Source: Mycobacterium sp.
GTDB lineage: Bacteria > Actinomycetota > Actinomycetes > Mycobacteriales > Mycobacteriaceae
Direction of reading: 5' to 3'
DNA: 33,848 nucleotides
Assembly: GCA_025966225.1 (NCBI GenBank)
Contig: JAOPVI010000396.1
Coordinates: forward strand, 1-33,848
The position numbers and the translations under genes are program-made. Every line of letters begins with the position of its first letter. The stretch's first letter is position 1. This document shows positions 8,065 to 15,961 of the stretch, piece after piece. The notes below the pieces were generated by a model. That model did not search any database. It saw nothing but the letters and a program-made list of their open reading frames with translations, and was not told the DNA's origin.

Positions 8065-9612
8065 ATGGACGTAGAAGTGGTCGGCAAGTTTCTGTCCACC
8101 CTGCCCGAGGACGACGAGCACCCTTACCGCACGGGGCCGTGGCGCCCGCAGAGTACCGAGTGGGACGCCGATGACTTGACCGTGGTCGAGGGTGAGCTGC
8201 CGCGTGACCTCGACGGCGTCTACCTGCGCAATACCGAGAACCCGCTTCACCCGGCGCTGAAGGCCTATCACCCGTTCGACGGCGACGGCATGATTCACGT
8301 AGTCGGCTTCCGTGACGGAAAGGCGTTCTACCGCAACAGGTTCGTGCGTACCGACGGCTTTCTCGAGGAGAACGAGGCCGAGGGCCCACTGTGGCCGGGA
8401 CTCGCCGAACCCGTCGGGATCGCGCAGCGCGACTATGGCTGGGGCGCAAGAACGTTGATGAAGGACGCGTCGAGCACCGACGTCGTCGTGCACCGGGGCA
8501 CGGCACTGACGAGCTTCTACCAGTGTGGGGACCTCTACCGCGTCGACCCGTGCACCGGCGACACGGTCGGCAAGGACGACTTCAACGGCGCGTTCCCATT
8601 CGACTGGGGTGTGTCCGCACACCCGAAGGTCGACGCCAAGACCGGTGAGCTGCTGTTCTTCAACTACAGCAAGCAGGCGCCGTACATGCACTACGGCGTC
8701 GTCGATTCCACCAACGAACTGATGCACTACGTCGACGTCCCGCTGCCGGGCCCGCGGCTGCCGCACGACATGGCGTTCACCGAGAACTACGTCATTCTCA
8801 ATGACTTTCCGCTGTTCTGGGAGCCCGAGTACCTGGAGCGCAACGCCCACGTCGCGCGCTTCCACCGCGACATGCCTTCGCGGTTCGCCGTCATCCCCCG
8901 CCGCGGGCAGAGCTCCGACATCAAGTGGTTCGAAGCCGATCCGACCTACGTGCTGCACTTCACCAACGCCTACGAGGACGGCGACGAGATCGTGCTCGAC
9001 GGGTTCTTCCAGGGCGACCCCGAGCCGACCGACAACGGCCTTGGCGACAAGTGGCAGCGGGCATTTCGCTTCCTTGCGCTCGACCGCATGCAGGCCCGGC
9101 TGCACCGCTGGCGGTTCAACCTAGTCACCGGCGGCGTCCGCGAGGAGCAACTGTCGGACAGCATCAGCGAATTCGGAATGATCAACCCCGGGCACGCGGG
9201 CAGTCAGTACCGCTACACGTACGCGGCGACCGGCAAGCCGGGCTGGTTCCTGTTCGACGGGCTGGTCAAACACGACCTGCACACCGGATCCGAGGAGCGG
9301 TTCCCCTTCGAAGACGGGGTCTACGGCAGCGAGACGACGATGGCGCCGCGGTGCAATGTCGCCGCCGGGGTGGCTCCGCGGGTGGGAAGCACGGCCGAAG
9401 ACGACGGCTACCTCGTCACGATCACCACCGACATGACCGCCGACGCGTCCTACTGCCTGGTGTTCGACGCGGCCAGGGTGGGCGACGGACCGGTGTGCAA
9501 ACTGGCTTTGCCGGAACGGGTTTCCAGTGGTACCCACGCCACGTGGGCCGATGGATCAGAGTTGCGGCGCTGGCGGACGGCCGACAGCGCAGCCTCGGCC
9601 ATCGGACTCTAG
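8065..9612 (+). CDS. Carotenoid oxygenase family (RPE65/CCO-type) non-heme iron dioxygenase
   Basis: A 515-residue seven-bladed-propeller dioxygenase that cleaves conjugated C=C bonds in carotenoids, apocarotenoids or stilbene-like aromatics using Fe(II) and O2. The four expected iron-binding histidines are visible: His186 in SAHPKVD, His234 in LPHDMAF, His298 in VLHFTNAYEDG, and His491 in GTHATW. The N-terminal VYLRNTENP and HPFDGDGMIHVVGF motifs are also family features. GAGGAG precedes the ATG by about 6 nt. The TAG stop overlaps the GTG of the HxlR gene by one base. It probably corresponds to M. tuberculosis Rv0913c. The real substrate cannot be told from sequence. Confidence 0.94.
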   Translation: MDVEVVGKFLSTLPEDDEHPYRTGPWRPQSTEWDADDLTVVEGELPRDLDGVYLRNTENPLHPALKAYHPFDGDGMIHVVGFRDGKAFYRNRFVRTDGFLEENEAEGPLWPGLAEPVGIAQRDYGWGARTLMKDASSTDVVVHRGTALTSFYQCGDLYRVDPCTGDTVGKDDFNGAFPFDWGVSAHPKVDAKTGELLFFNYSKQAPYMHYGVVDSTNELMHYVDVPLPGPRLPHDMAFTENYVILNDFPLFWEPEYLERNAHVARFHRDMPSRFAVIPRRGQSSDIKWFEADPTYVLHFTNAYEDGDEIVLDGFFQGDPEPTDNGLGDKWQRAFRFLALDRMQARLHRWRFNLVTGGVREEQLSDSISEFGMINPGHAGSQYRYTYAATGKPGWFLFDGLVKHDLHTGSEERFPFEDGVYGSETTMAPRCNVAAGVAPRVGSTAEDDGYLVTITTDMTADASYCLVFDAARVGDGPVCKLALPERVSSGTHATWADGSELRRWRTADSAASAIGL

Positions 9613-10514
9613 TGCCAACCGAGCTGCCCGCAGGCGGAACCAACGCCGTCGGCCGGATGCTCGGAGTGCTCGGCGATGAATGGACGCTGCTCATCCTGCA
9701 GCAGGCGTCCCTCGGTGCCACCCGGTACGGCCAATTCGTTGCGCGACTGCCGATCTCCCACGCGGTGCTCACCCAGCGACTGACGGCGATGACCGCCGAC
9801 GGACTCTTGGTGCGGCGGACTTACCAGGCCAAGCCACCGCGTTCGGACTACGTGCTCACCCCGCGCGGGCGGGCGGTGTGGCCGGTGCTGGTATCGATCT
9901 GGCAGTGGGAACGCCACTGGGTACCCGACCATGTCGAGCGGCTACCCGCCATGCACCACACGGCCTGCGGAGCAGACTTCGCACCCGTGTTGTGCTGCGG
10001 GGCGTGCGGTGTGCCGGTGACGGAGAAAGACGTCGTCGCGCAATGGGGTCCAAGCGGATCGTGGGCACGATCGATGCCCGTCCGGTCGACTCGACGCCGG
10101 TCGTCGGTGGAGCGGGTCACGGGCCGACCCGCGTTGTTCCCCCAGACCATGAGCATCCTCGGGAACCGTTGGGGCTTCGCCCTTCTGGTTGCGGCCTTCG
10201 TCGGCACCACCCGGTTCGGTGACTTCGCCGATCAACTCGGCGCGCCACCAGGATCGCTGACCGACCGGCTTCAGATCTTCACCACCAGCGCGGTATTGAC
10301 GGCGACGGACGGCCGCTACCGGCTCACCGAGAAGGGTCGCGCGGTGTTTCCGATCCTGATCACCGCCTTGCAGTGGGCGCAACGCTGCTTCCACGCGCCG
10401 GAGGGAGTCGCCGTCGAACTGACGCACACGGGTTGCGGCGCGGGCTTCGAGGCGACGTTGACGTGCGACCAGTGCGCGGGCCCACTGCGTGGCGCAGAGG
10501 TCGCGACGCGCTAG
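9612..10514 (+). CDS. Tandem HxlR-type winged-helix transcriptional regulator
   Basis: A 300-residue protein made of two HxlR units, where most family members are single domains of 100-150 residues. Unit 1 (about 12-135) has LGVLGDEWTLLILQQ and SHAVLTQRLTAMTADGL. Unit 2 (about 170-295) has MSILGNRWGFALLVAAF and PGSLTDRLQIFTTSAVL. Each unit ends in a similar His/Cys cluster (HTACGADFAPVLCCGACG; HTGCGAGFEATLTCDQC), which suggests a metal-binding knuckle. The GTG at 9612 overlaps the stop of the oxygenase gene, so translation is likely coupled. The regulator probably controls its own operon; no operator was identified. Confidence 0.9.
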   Translation: MPTELPAGGTNAVGRMLGVLGDEWTLLILQQASLGATRYGQFVARLPISHAVLTQRLTAMTADGLLVRRTYQAKPPRSDYVLTPRGRAVWPVLVSIWQWERHWVPDHVERLPAMHHTACGADFAPVLCCGACGVPVTEKDVVAQWGPSGSWARSMPVRSTRRRSSVERVTGRPALFPQTMSILGNRWGFALLVAAFVGTTRFGDFADQLGAPPGSLTDRLQIFTTSAVLTATDGRYRLTEKGRAVFPILITALQWAQRCFHAPEGVAVELTHTGCGAGFEATLTCDQCAGPLRGAEVATR

Positions 10515-10711
10515 CGGTACCTGCGCTCCAGCCGCCGCCGCCACCACAGCCGCCGCCATCGGGACCCATCCCCTTTCCGCCGCCCGCGGCACCGAGATTG
10601 CGCCGCCCGGCTCGTCCCGGGCGACACTGGATCTGACTGACCGCGCGCTTGTAAGCCTCCTCGGGAGGGTCCGTACGTCGAGCGCGTTCCATCTTGCGCC
10701 ACTACCTGAAG

Positions 10712-10735
10712 AAAAACGCCGCGACGAACGCGGCG
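10712..10735 (-). terminator. Rho-independent terminator with U-tract
   Basis: CGCCGCG (10717-10723) and CGCGGCG (10729-10735) form a perfect 7-bp GC stem with a 5-nt loop. On the minus strand the stem is followed directly by five T residues (10716 down to 10712). This is a classical intrinsic terminator for leftward transcription and probably ends the GNAT transcript, whose stop codon is 174 nt upstream. Confidence 0.75.
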
Positions 10736-10857
10736 CCACCAGCTCGGCGCGAAAACATACCGTGTGACCTGCGGTTTCAACACGGTCGGCAATCCGTCCC
10801 GAAGGTCGCGAGAGTGAATCTGGCGACGCGGCACTCGGGGCGTCGAGCGTGCGGGTA

Positions 10858-10888
10858 GTGGTCGAGAATTGACCGATTGATCGACCAC
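10858..10888. repeat. Inverted repeat just after the GNAT gene
   Basis: GTGGTCGA (10858-10865) and TCGACCAC (10881-10888) are perfect complements around a 15-nt AT-richer centre. It lies 20 nt beyond the GNAT stop codon on the minus strand. It could be a first terminator hairpin or a protein-binding palindrome. Confidence 0.4.
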
Positions 10889-10908
10889 ATGCCACACGGT
10901 CGGCGCGA

Positions 10909-11511
10909 TCAACCGTTGCGCTCCAGCCGAAAGCGCAGGTTGTTGCGCACCGCAGGCCATTCCACGTCGAGGATCGAATAGACCACGGTGTCCCGCCGCG
11001 ACCCATCGGGTAGCAACTGCTGGCTGCGCAGAATCCCGTCGAGCTTGGCGCCCAGCCGTTCGATGGCCGTGCGGCTGGCCGAGTTGAAGAAGTGCGTCCG
11101 GAATTCGACTGCGATGCAAAACAACTCGTCGAACGCATGGCTCAGCATCAGCAGCTTGCTCTCCGTGTTCACGCCCGTCCGACGGACCGAAGCGGAGAAC
11201 CAGGTGTTCCCGATCTCGAGCCGCCGGTTCGGCGGGTCGACGTTCAGATAGCTCGACGAACCGATGACGACTCCGTCCGGTCGGCGCGCGACGAACGTCA
11301 ACCCGGTGTCGGGGTGCTGCAGCGCCAGCCGCGTGTCGATCCACTGTTCCGCCGTCTGCGGCGACGGCGCATGGGTGAACCACAGACTGCCGACGTCCCC
11401 GTCCGCGGAGGCCGTGGCGATTTCGGGAGCATGGGCGCGAGTGAGCGGCTCCAGCGAGACCCAACGCGGCCCGGTGAGCACGACCGGTTCGACCTTCATG
11501 TCGTTCGTCAT
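10909..11511 (-). CDS. GNAT family N-acetyltransferase (RimJ/RimL type)
   Basis: A 200-residue acetyltransferase that would use acetyl-CoA to modify an amine; the substrate is unknown. LTGPRWVSLEPLTRAHAPEI opens the fold as in RimJ/RimL-type N-acetyltransferases. LEIGNTWFSASVRRTGVNTE covers the conserved strand and the acetyl-CoA-binding turn. FFNSASRTAIERLGAKLDGI is the typical C-terminal N-x-x-S-x-x-x-x-x-x-x-G-A/F-x-x-D/E-G motif. The ATG at 11511 is preferred over the upstream TTG at 11529. GAAGAG lies before it, but this leader belongs to a 29-bp tandem duplication (11509-11566) that also holds the start codon. It lies downstream of the membrane-protein gene on the same strand. Confidence 0.88.
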   Translation of the reverse strand: MTNDMKVEPVVLTGPRWVSLEPLTRAHAPEIATASADGDVGSLWFTHAPSPQTAEQWIDTRLALQHPDTGLTFVARRPDGVVIGSSSYLNVDPPNRRLEIGNTWFSASVRRTGVNTESKLLMLSHAFDELFCIAVEFRTHFFNSASRTAIERLGAKLDGILRSQQLLPDGSRRDTVVYSILDVEWPAVRNNLRFRLERNG

Positions 11512-11566
11512 CGTCTGCTCTTCGCGCAAGCGCTCATCATCGTCTGCTCTTCGCGCAAGCGCTCAT
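11509..11566 (-). repeat. Perfect 29-bp tandem duplication across a gene junction
   Basis: Positions 11509-11537 and 11538-11566 are identical. On the minus strand each copy begins and ends with ATG and carries GCGAAGAGCAGACG. Copy 1 starts with an ATG that overlaps the TGA of the membrane-protein gene. Copy 2 ends with the GNAT start codon. Within each copy an ATG opens a nine-residue frame (MSACAKSRR) that closes at an overlapping TGA, so ribosomes could step through ATGA junctions. Confidence 0.9.
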
Positions 11567-11994
11567 CGCCGCCCCGCCTGAGCCCATGCCACGACCATGG
11601 CGAGCACCGACAGCGCGATGGCCACGACGGTCGTGACGCCACTGATGTAGAACCCATAGCCCGCCGCCACCGGCGTCCCGACGTACAGCCGGTAGTACCA
11701 GAGCGCCATTACCGACAACAGAACCGAGATCCCCAGTGCCGCAGCAGAAGAGAGCCGAGGGGACAGGTTCCGAGCCGACATCGCAGCCGCCACCATCAAC
11801 GTCGACGTCAAGATCACGAACAGCTGCCCGACGCCGAACCCGTCCGGCGGAACGGCGATCGCGCCGACCCGGCCACCGAGCGCATTGGCCCGCCCGCCGC
11901 CGTCCGCATTCGTGGTGAGCCATGGCAGCCACGCGCTGACCAGGATGACCGTCGCGCACAACACCACCAACCATCCGGGGCGCAGCCGAGCCAT
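11563..11994 (-). CDS. Small four-helix membrane protein, function unknown
   Basis: A 143-residue predicted integral membrane protein with four hydrophobic segments: LVVLCATVILVSAWLPWL (about 9-26), a second around LFVILTSTLMVAAAM, a third around LGISVLLSVMALWYY, and a fourth around VTTVVAIALSVLAMVVAWA. The loop after helix 1 is Gly/Asn/Asp-rich and probably extracytoplasmic. No catalytic motif is seen. Its location near the oxygenase pair resembles Rv0912 of M. tuberculosis by recalled gene order; homology was not tested. The ATG at 11994 is chosen over an upstream frame start at 12045 because TACTCT lies 7 nt before it (leaderless). It diverges from the cupin gene. Confidence 0.8.
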   Translation of the reverse strand: MARLRPGWLVVLCATVILVSAWLPWLTTNADGGGRANALGGRVGAIAVPPDGFGVGQLFVILTSTLMVAAAMSARNLSPRLSSAAALGISVLLSVMALWYYRLYVGTPVAAGYGFYISGVTTVVAIALSVLAMVVAWAQAGRR

Positions 11995-12001
11995 GTCTAC
12001 G

Positions 12002-12007
12002 AGAGTA
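12002..12007 (-). promoter_or_regulatory. Putative -10 box (leaderless) for the membrane-protein gene
   Basis: TACTCT on the minus strand, 7 nt before the ATG at 11994. It pairs with an equivalent box for the divergent cupin gene 25 bp away. Confidence 0.5.
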
Positions 12008-12031
12008 TCGGGTGCCCAACCCCCGTCGACG

Positions 12032-12037
12032 TAGGCT
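12032..12037 (+). promoter_or_regulatory. Putative -10 box (leaderless) for the cupin gene
   Basis: TAGGCT ends 6 nt before the cupin ATG. No ribosome site precedes the start codon. Confidence 0.5.
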
Positions 12038-12043
12038 GGCCCC

Positions 12044-12490
12044 ATGGCGGAGCTACCCGGCTGGGCCCAGCGGCTCGACCTGTCCCCGCACCCGGAGGGC
12101 GGGTGGTTTCGGGAAACGTGGCGCAGCGACCTGACAGTCGGCCAATCCGCGCTACCCCCGGATTACCACGGTCCACGCAGTGCGGGCACCGCGATCCTGT
12201 TCCTGCTGATGCCGGGTCAGCGGTCGGCGTGGCACACCGTACGCAGCGCCGAACTATGGCTGTACCACCGCGGCAGTCCGCTGCTGCTCGAGGTTGGGCG
12301 GGAACAGCACGGCGCGACAACGCTTTTGCTTGGCGGTGACATCGACGCAGGCGAGCAGCCGCAATTGTTGGTCCCGCCGGGGCACTGGCAACGGGCCAAG
12401 CCCCGCGACGACGAACCCACGCTGGTCAGTTGCATCGTGGTGCCCGGGTTCGACTTCGCCGACTTCGCGCTGGCCGCCCCTACCGACTGA
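12044..12490 (+). CDS. Cupin_5 (DUF985) family protein
   Basis: A 148-residue single-domain cupin. LSPHPEGGWFRETWRS near the N-terminus is the DUF985 signature, followed by SAGTAILFLLMPGQRSAWHTV, the beta-strand pair GSPLLLEV, and PGHWQRAKP. The histidine of SAWHTV together with ELWLYHRGSP could bind a metal as in other cupins. The biochemical role of this family is not established. It diverges from the membrane-protein gene across 49 bp. Its last 11 bp overlap the 3' end of the convergent BKACE gene. Confidence 0.9.
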   Translation: MAELPGWAQRLDLSPHPEGGWFRETWRSDLTVGQSALPPDYHGPRSAGTAILFLLMPGQRSAWHTVRSAELWLYHRGSPLLLEVGREQHGATTLLLGGDIDAGEQPQLLVPPGHWQRAKPRDDEPTLVSCIVVPGFDFADFALAAPTD

Positions 12491-13202
12491 GCAGCCGCAC
12501 CGCCGCCGACACCAGCGCGGCGTTGTCGGGAGCCGTCGTTCCGTCCGGCAGCCTCAGCGTGTCCTCCAGCCCGATCCGCGTCTGGACGCCCACTACGCCC
12601 GCGTGTTCCAAAAGCAGCCAACAACTTTCGTCGAGCCCGTGCAACAGCACCGGCGCCGGGGAGCCCGCGGCATGGACCCTGGCGAGCATGTCGTCGGCTA
12701 CGGCAACGTCCTCGTCGCCCTGCAGTTCGATCATCACCCGCATGCAGTGCTTCGCGATGTCGGACTTGGCCCATGACGCGGCGGCCTCGGGGTGGAAGAG
12801 CCCCACCTCGACGCCAAGGCCCCTGCCCAGCAGCACCTCCGCGAGTTCCGGCGAGCCGGGCTCGTGCCAGTTCAAGGAGGCGAAGTCAGGCAGCACCGTC
12901 CAGCCCTCCACCGCCCGTATGCGCGCCTCGGCATCCGGCAGCGCCCAGAAGCCAGTCGTCACGCCCAGTGGCAGCCCCGGGGCGGCCGCACGGACCGCCG
13001 TCACCGCCGCGTCGACGGCGGCCGGCTCCAGGGAGTCCTTCCCGTCGGCCGTCTTGGGATGCATGTGGACCGCTTGCGCACCCGCTTGATGTGCGGCGAC
13101 TGCCGCTGCGGCCAGTTGCTCGGGCGTCACCGGCAGGTTCGGGTGCTGGTCGGGGGTGCGTGCGCCGTTGATGCAGGCCTTGACGTAAATGGGCGATGTC
13201 AT
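12480..13202 (-). CDS. BKACE family protein (3-keto-5-aminohexanoate cleavage enzyme-like)
   Basis: A 240-residue TIM-barrel protein of the DUF849/BKACE family, which cleaves a beta-keto acid with acetyl-CoA to give acetoacetate and a CoA thioester. The zinc-binding pair His46-x-His48 is visible in AQAVHMHPKT, and VGLFHPEAA and VLLHGLDESCW fit later barrel strands. At 240 residues it is shorter than the typical 270-300. BKACE members act on many beta-keto acids, so lysine fermentation should not be assumed. The ATG at 13202 (MTSPIYVKACINGAR) follows a GATGGAG ribosome site and is preferred over the frame start at 13223. It diverges from the potassium channel gene. Confidence 0.87.
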   Translation of the reverse strand: MTSPIYVKACINGARTPDQHPNLPVTPEQLAAAAVAAHQAGAQAVHMHPKTADGKDSLEPAAVDAAVTAVRAAAPGLPLGVTTGFWALPDAEARIRAVEGWTVLPDFASLNWHEPGSPELAEVLLGRGLGVEVGLFHPEAAASWAKSDIAKHCMRVMIELQGDEDVAVADDMLARVHAAGSPAPVLLHGLDESCWLLLEHAGVVGVQTRIGLEDTLRLPDGTTAPDNAALVSAAVRLLSR

Positions 13203-13240
13203 GACTCCATCTTCACCCGTCACGCCGAAGGTTTCCGAAG

Positions 13241-13246
13241 TAGCGT
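13241..13246 (+). promoter_or_regulatory. Putative -10 box (leaderless) for the potassium channel gene
   Basis: TAGCGT ends 6 nt before the ATG at 13253, fitting TANNNT with leaderless spacing. No Shine-Dalgarno site is present. Confidence 0.45.
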
Positions 13247-13252
13247 GCTCGC

Positions 13253-14944
13253 ATGAAGGGGCACATCATCGTCTGCGGCGATGACCCGCTGGGACTGCGG
13301 ATCATCGAGCAACTCCGGGCCACCGGCCAGGAGATCGCGATCGTGTTCGCCTCCGACGGGCTGCGGGAGGCGGGCATCGCCGAGGCGGCAGCCCTGATCT
13401 GCGCCGACGACGACGATGCCCTGAACCTCGAAATCGCGCTTTTGGCAAGGCAACTCAACCCAACCGTGCGAGTCGTCGCCCGACTGGGCAACGGCGTGCT
13501 GCGTGAGGCGGTGGCGATCGGCAACGGCCCCGGCGCGATTCTCGACGTCGCCGACCTCGCCGCGCCATCGGTCGTCGAGGCCTGCCTCTCCCGCACCGCC
13601 CACTCGATCACCGTCGCCGGCGTCGAGTTCGTCATCTCCGGAACCCACGCCCCGCGCGACGCGACGCTACGAGAACTGTTCGGGGACCTCGCCCCGGTAG
13701 CGGTGGTCCGTGACGAGAACTCGCCGACAGCGGGCGAGGTGGTGGCCTGCCCTGGACGCGACGTTCACGTCAACGCGGGTGACTGGACCGCGATGATCGG
13801 CACCCCCAAGGAGTTGGTCGCCCAGGGCATCGAGGTCGCGGTGCCGACGTCGGTGCGGGTGAGCATTAGGCGGGCGCCGCTGACGCGCGTCGTCGATGCG
13901 CTGCGGGCGTTCCGCGAGGACGTCAACCCCATCTTCTTCAAGGCGTTCGCCGCGTCGATGACCCTCCTGCTCGGCGCCACGGTGCTGCTGCGCTTCACCT
14001 ACCACAAGCCCGGCATGAGCTTCATCGACGCGCTGTACTTCTCCACCGAGACCATCGCAACCGTCGGCTACGGCGACTTCAGCTTCATCGACCAACCGAC
14101 CTGGCTACGACTCTTCGGCATCGGGCTGATGTTCGCAGGCGTCACCTCGACGGCCGTGCTGATGGCGTTCGTCGCCGACCTGCTGCTGTCGCGGCGCATC
14201 GCGCAGAACGCAGGCCTGCGCAAGGTCCGCGAGCTGAACGACCACATCATCGTCGTCGGACTCGGCTCATTCGGGATCCGGGTGGTCGCCGACCTCAAGG
14301 CCGCGGGGCACGACGTCGTCGTCATCGAGCGCAGCCCCGACAACCGCTTCCTGGCATCGGCGGCCGAACTCGACGTGCCCGTGATCTTCGGCGACGCGAC
14401 ACTCGCCGCGACGCTCGATTCGGCGCGCGTCGACGACGCGGTGGCCGTGGCGGTGCTGACACAGGACGACATGGTGAACATCGAGACGGGCATCGTGCTG
14501 CGCGAGCGGCTGGGCGACCGGTGGATGCGCTCGGCGGACAAGCCCGGCGTCCCCGTGGTGCTGCGCGTATATGACCGCACCCTCGGCGCAGCCGTGGCGC
14601 AGCGTTTCGGATTCGAGAATGTCCGCTCGACGGTCGAACTCGCGGCGCCGTGGTTCATCGGCACGGCGATGGGCCTGCAGGTGCTCGGCACGTTCTCCGT
14701 GGGTCAGCAGTCGTTCATGGTCGGCGGCGTGCAGGTCGAACCGGGCAGCGAACTCGACGGGATCAGGATGGAGAAGATCTCCACCCACACCCGGGTGATT
14801 GCGATCCAGCACGGATCCGACCTCCAGTTGCACCCCCGGCGTGACAGCCGGCTGGCCGCAGGCGACCTCGCCTATCTGGTCGGCCCCCACCGCGAATTGT
14901 TGGACACCCTGCACAATGGCCAGGCCGGAGTGACGCAAGGTTGA
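13253..14944 (+). CDS. Potassium channel with N- and C-terminal RCK/TrkA domains
   Basis: A 563-residue membrane protein. Residues 1-120 form a Rossmann TrkA-N/RCK domain (HIIVCGDDPLGLRIIEQL). After a linker, helix 1 (about FFKAFAASMTLLLGATVLL) leads to a pore loop with the filter TVGYGD at 270-275, then helix 2 (LFGIGLMFAGVTSTAVLMAF). A second RCK domain begins DHIIVVGLGSFGIRVVADL, followed by a C-terminal RCK_C-like segment ending in YLVGPHRELLDTL. It would conduct K+ across the cytoplasmic membrane, gated by ligands such as NAD(H), nucleotides or Ca2+; which one is not readable. Having an RCK before the pore as well as after it is less common than the usual 2TM-RCK order. It diverges from the BKACE gene and converges on the amidohydrolase_2 gene. 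Confidence 0.93.
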   Translation: MKGHIIVCGDDPLGLRIIEQLRATGQEIAIVFASDGLREAGIAEAAALICADDDDALNLEIALLARQLNPTVRVVARLGNGVLREAVAIGNGPGAILDVADLAAPSVVEACLSRTAHSITVAGVEFVISGTHAPRDATLRELFGDLAPVAVVRDENSPTAGEVVACPGRDVHVNAGDWTAMIGTPKELVAQGIEVAVPTSVRVSIRRAPLTRVVDALRAFREDVNPIFFKAFAASMTLLLGATVLLRFTYHKPGMSFIDALYFSTETIATVGYGDFSFIDQPTWLRLFGIGLMFAGVTSTAVLMAFVADLLLSRRIAQNAGLRKVRELNDHIIVVGLGSFGIRVVADLKAAGHDVVVIERSPDNRFLASAAELDVPVIFGDATLAATLDSARVDDAVAVAVLTQDDMVNIETGIVLRERLGDRWMRSADKPGVPVVLRVYDRTLGAAVAQRFGFENVRSTVELAAPWFIGTAMGLQVLGTFSVGQQSFMVGGVQVEPGSELDGIRMEKISTHTRVIAIQHGSDLQLHPRRDSRLAAGDLAYLVGPHRELLDTLHNGQAGVTQG

Positions 14945-14968
14945 CGGCCGCGCCGAGGTCCACGACAC

Positions 14969-15856
14969 TCATCGGAGCCCGAGCACCCTCAGCGCGTTCT
15001 CCTTGTAGACGAGCGACGCTAGCTCCGCATCGAGGTCGAGCGCCGCGAAGTCCTTCTGCCAACGATCCAACTGGACGTACGGGTAGTCCGTGCCGAACAG
15101 TGCCTTGGTGCGCAACTGCCGACCGAGCGCGCGGACCAGTTGGGGCGGAAAGTACTTCGGCGAATAGCCCGAGAGGTCCAGGTAGACATTGGCCTTGTGC
15201 GTGGCGATCGCGATCTGGGCATCGACCCACGGGACGGCCGGGTGCGCCATCACCACGGTCAGGTTGGGGAAGTCGGCGGCGACGTCGTCGAGCAGCATCG
15301 GATCGCTGTAGCGGAGTTTGATGCCGTGCCCGCCTGGCAGGCCCGAACCCATCCCGGTCTGCCCGGTATGGAACAGGGCAGGCACACCGGCAACGGCGAT
15401 GGCCTCGTAGATCGGATAGAAGCGGCGGTCGTTGGGCTCGAAGGCTTGCATGCTCGGGTGGAACTTGAAGCCCTTGACCCCAAGCGCCACCTGCGCGTGC
15501 ACGCGGTCCACCGCATTTTCCTTGAGCGGGTCCACCGTTCCGAACGGGATCAGCACGTCGTTGTTCCGGGCGGCACCCGAGATCAGGTCCTCGACAGAGT
15601 TGGGGACATGGCCCATCCCCGTCTGCGCGTCGATCGTGAAGACCACGGCGGCCGCGTTGCGCTGACGATAGTGCTCGGCCAGGTCGTCGACCGAGGCGGC
15701 CGCGGTGTCGCCCATCTTGAAATACGAGCGGGTCGCATCCACCAACTCGTCGTCGTAGGCGCTGTGCCCGTGGCAGTCGACCTCCACGTGGGTATGGATG
15801 TCGATGGCCCTTATCGCGTCGAAATCGATTCCGTATTCGTAGGTTTCGGCAGCCAT
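14969..15856 (-). CDS. Amidohydrolase_2 family metal-dependent hydrolase/decarboxylase
   Basis: A 295-residue TIM-barrel protein of the ACMSD/amidohydrolase_2 family, which hydrolyses or decarboxylates small carboxylated substrates. The metal pair His21-x-His23 lies in AIDIHTHVEVD. Later motifs are GVKGFKFHPSMQAFEP, VPALFHTGQTG, VVMAHPAVPWVD, and the catalytic Asp region ALFGTDYPYVQLDRWQ. The ATG at 15856 is chosen rather than the open frame to 16282, because the extension is antisense to the next gene and TAGACT lies 7 nt before this ATG. Substrate unknown. It diverges from the GAP-family membrane gene. Confidence 0.9.
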   Translation of the reverse strand: MAAETYEYGIDFDAIRAIDIHTHVEVDCHGHSAYDDELVDATRSYFKMGDTAAASVDDLAEHYRQRNAAAVVFTIDAQTGMGHVPNSVEDLISGAARNNDVLIPFGTVDPLKENAVDRVHAQVALGVKGFKFHPSMQAFEPNDRRFYPIYEAIAVAGVPALFHTGQTGMGSGLPGGHGIKLRYSDPMLLDDVAADFPNLTVVMAHPAVPWVDAQIAIATHKANVYLDLSGYSPKYFPPQLVRALGRQLRTKALFGTDYPYVQLDRWQKDFAALDLDAELASLVYKENALRVLGLR

Positions 15857-15863
15857 TGGGCGC

Positions 15864-15869
15864 AGTCTA
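15864..15869 (-). promoter_or_regulatory. Putative -10 box (leaderless) for the amidohydrolase_2 gene
   Basis: TAGACT on the minus strand, 7 nt before the ATG at 15856. It supports the short start. Confidence 0.5.
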
Positions 15870-15961
15870 GTTAGCCGGGTGGAGCGTGTGTAATTTTCAC
15901 GACGTGCCGAGCAACGCGCGTCCGTCCACATCCGGGCCGCTACGTGGCAGAGTGGCGAGCC

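Larger units (their letters stand above)
10515..10908. other. 394-bp gap between convergent HxlR and GNAT genes
   Basis: No convincing gene is present. A minus-strand frame starting at ATG 10692 would encode a Gly-rich peptide but runs antisense into the HxlR gene and looks like a compositional artefact. The gap contains a U-tract terminator hairpin on the minus strand (10712-10735) and an 8-bp inverted repeat near the GNAT stop codon (10858-10888). The stretch 10525-10625 is unusually rich in CCG triplets. Confidence 0.6.

Noticed and set aside
10360-10692. Gly-rich minus-strand ORF starting after the terminator hairpin
   Set aside because: More than a third overlaps the HxlR gene on the other strand. 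The Gly runs come from CCG repeats, and no promoter or ribosome site is convincing.
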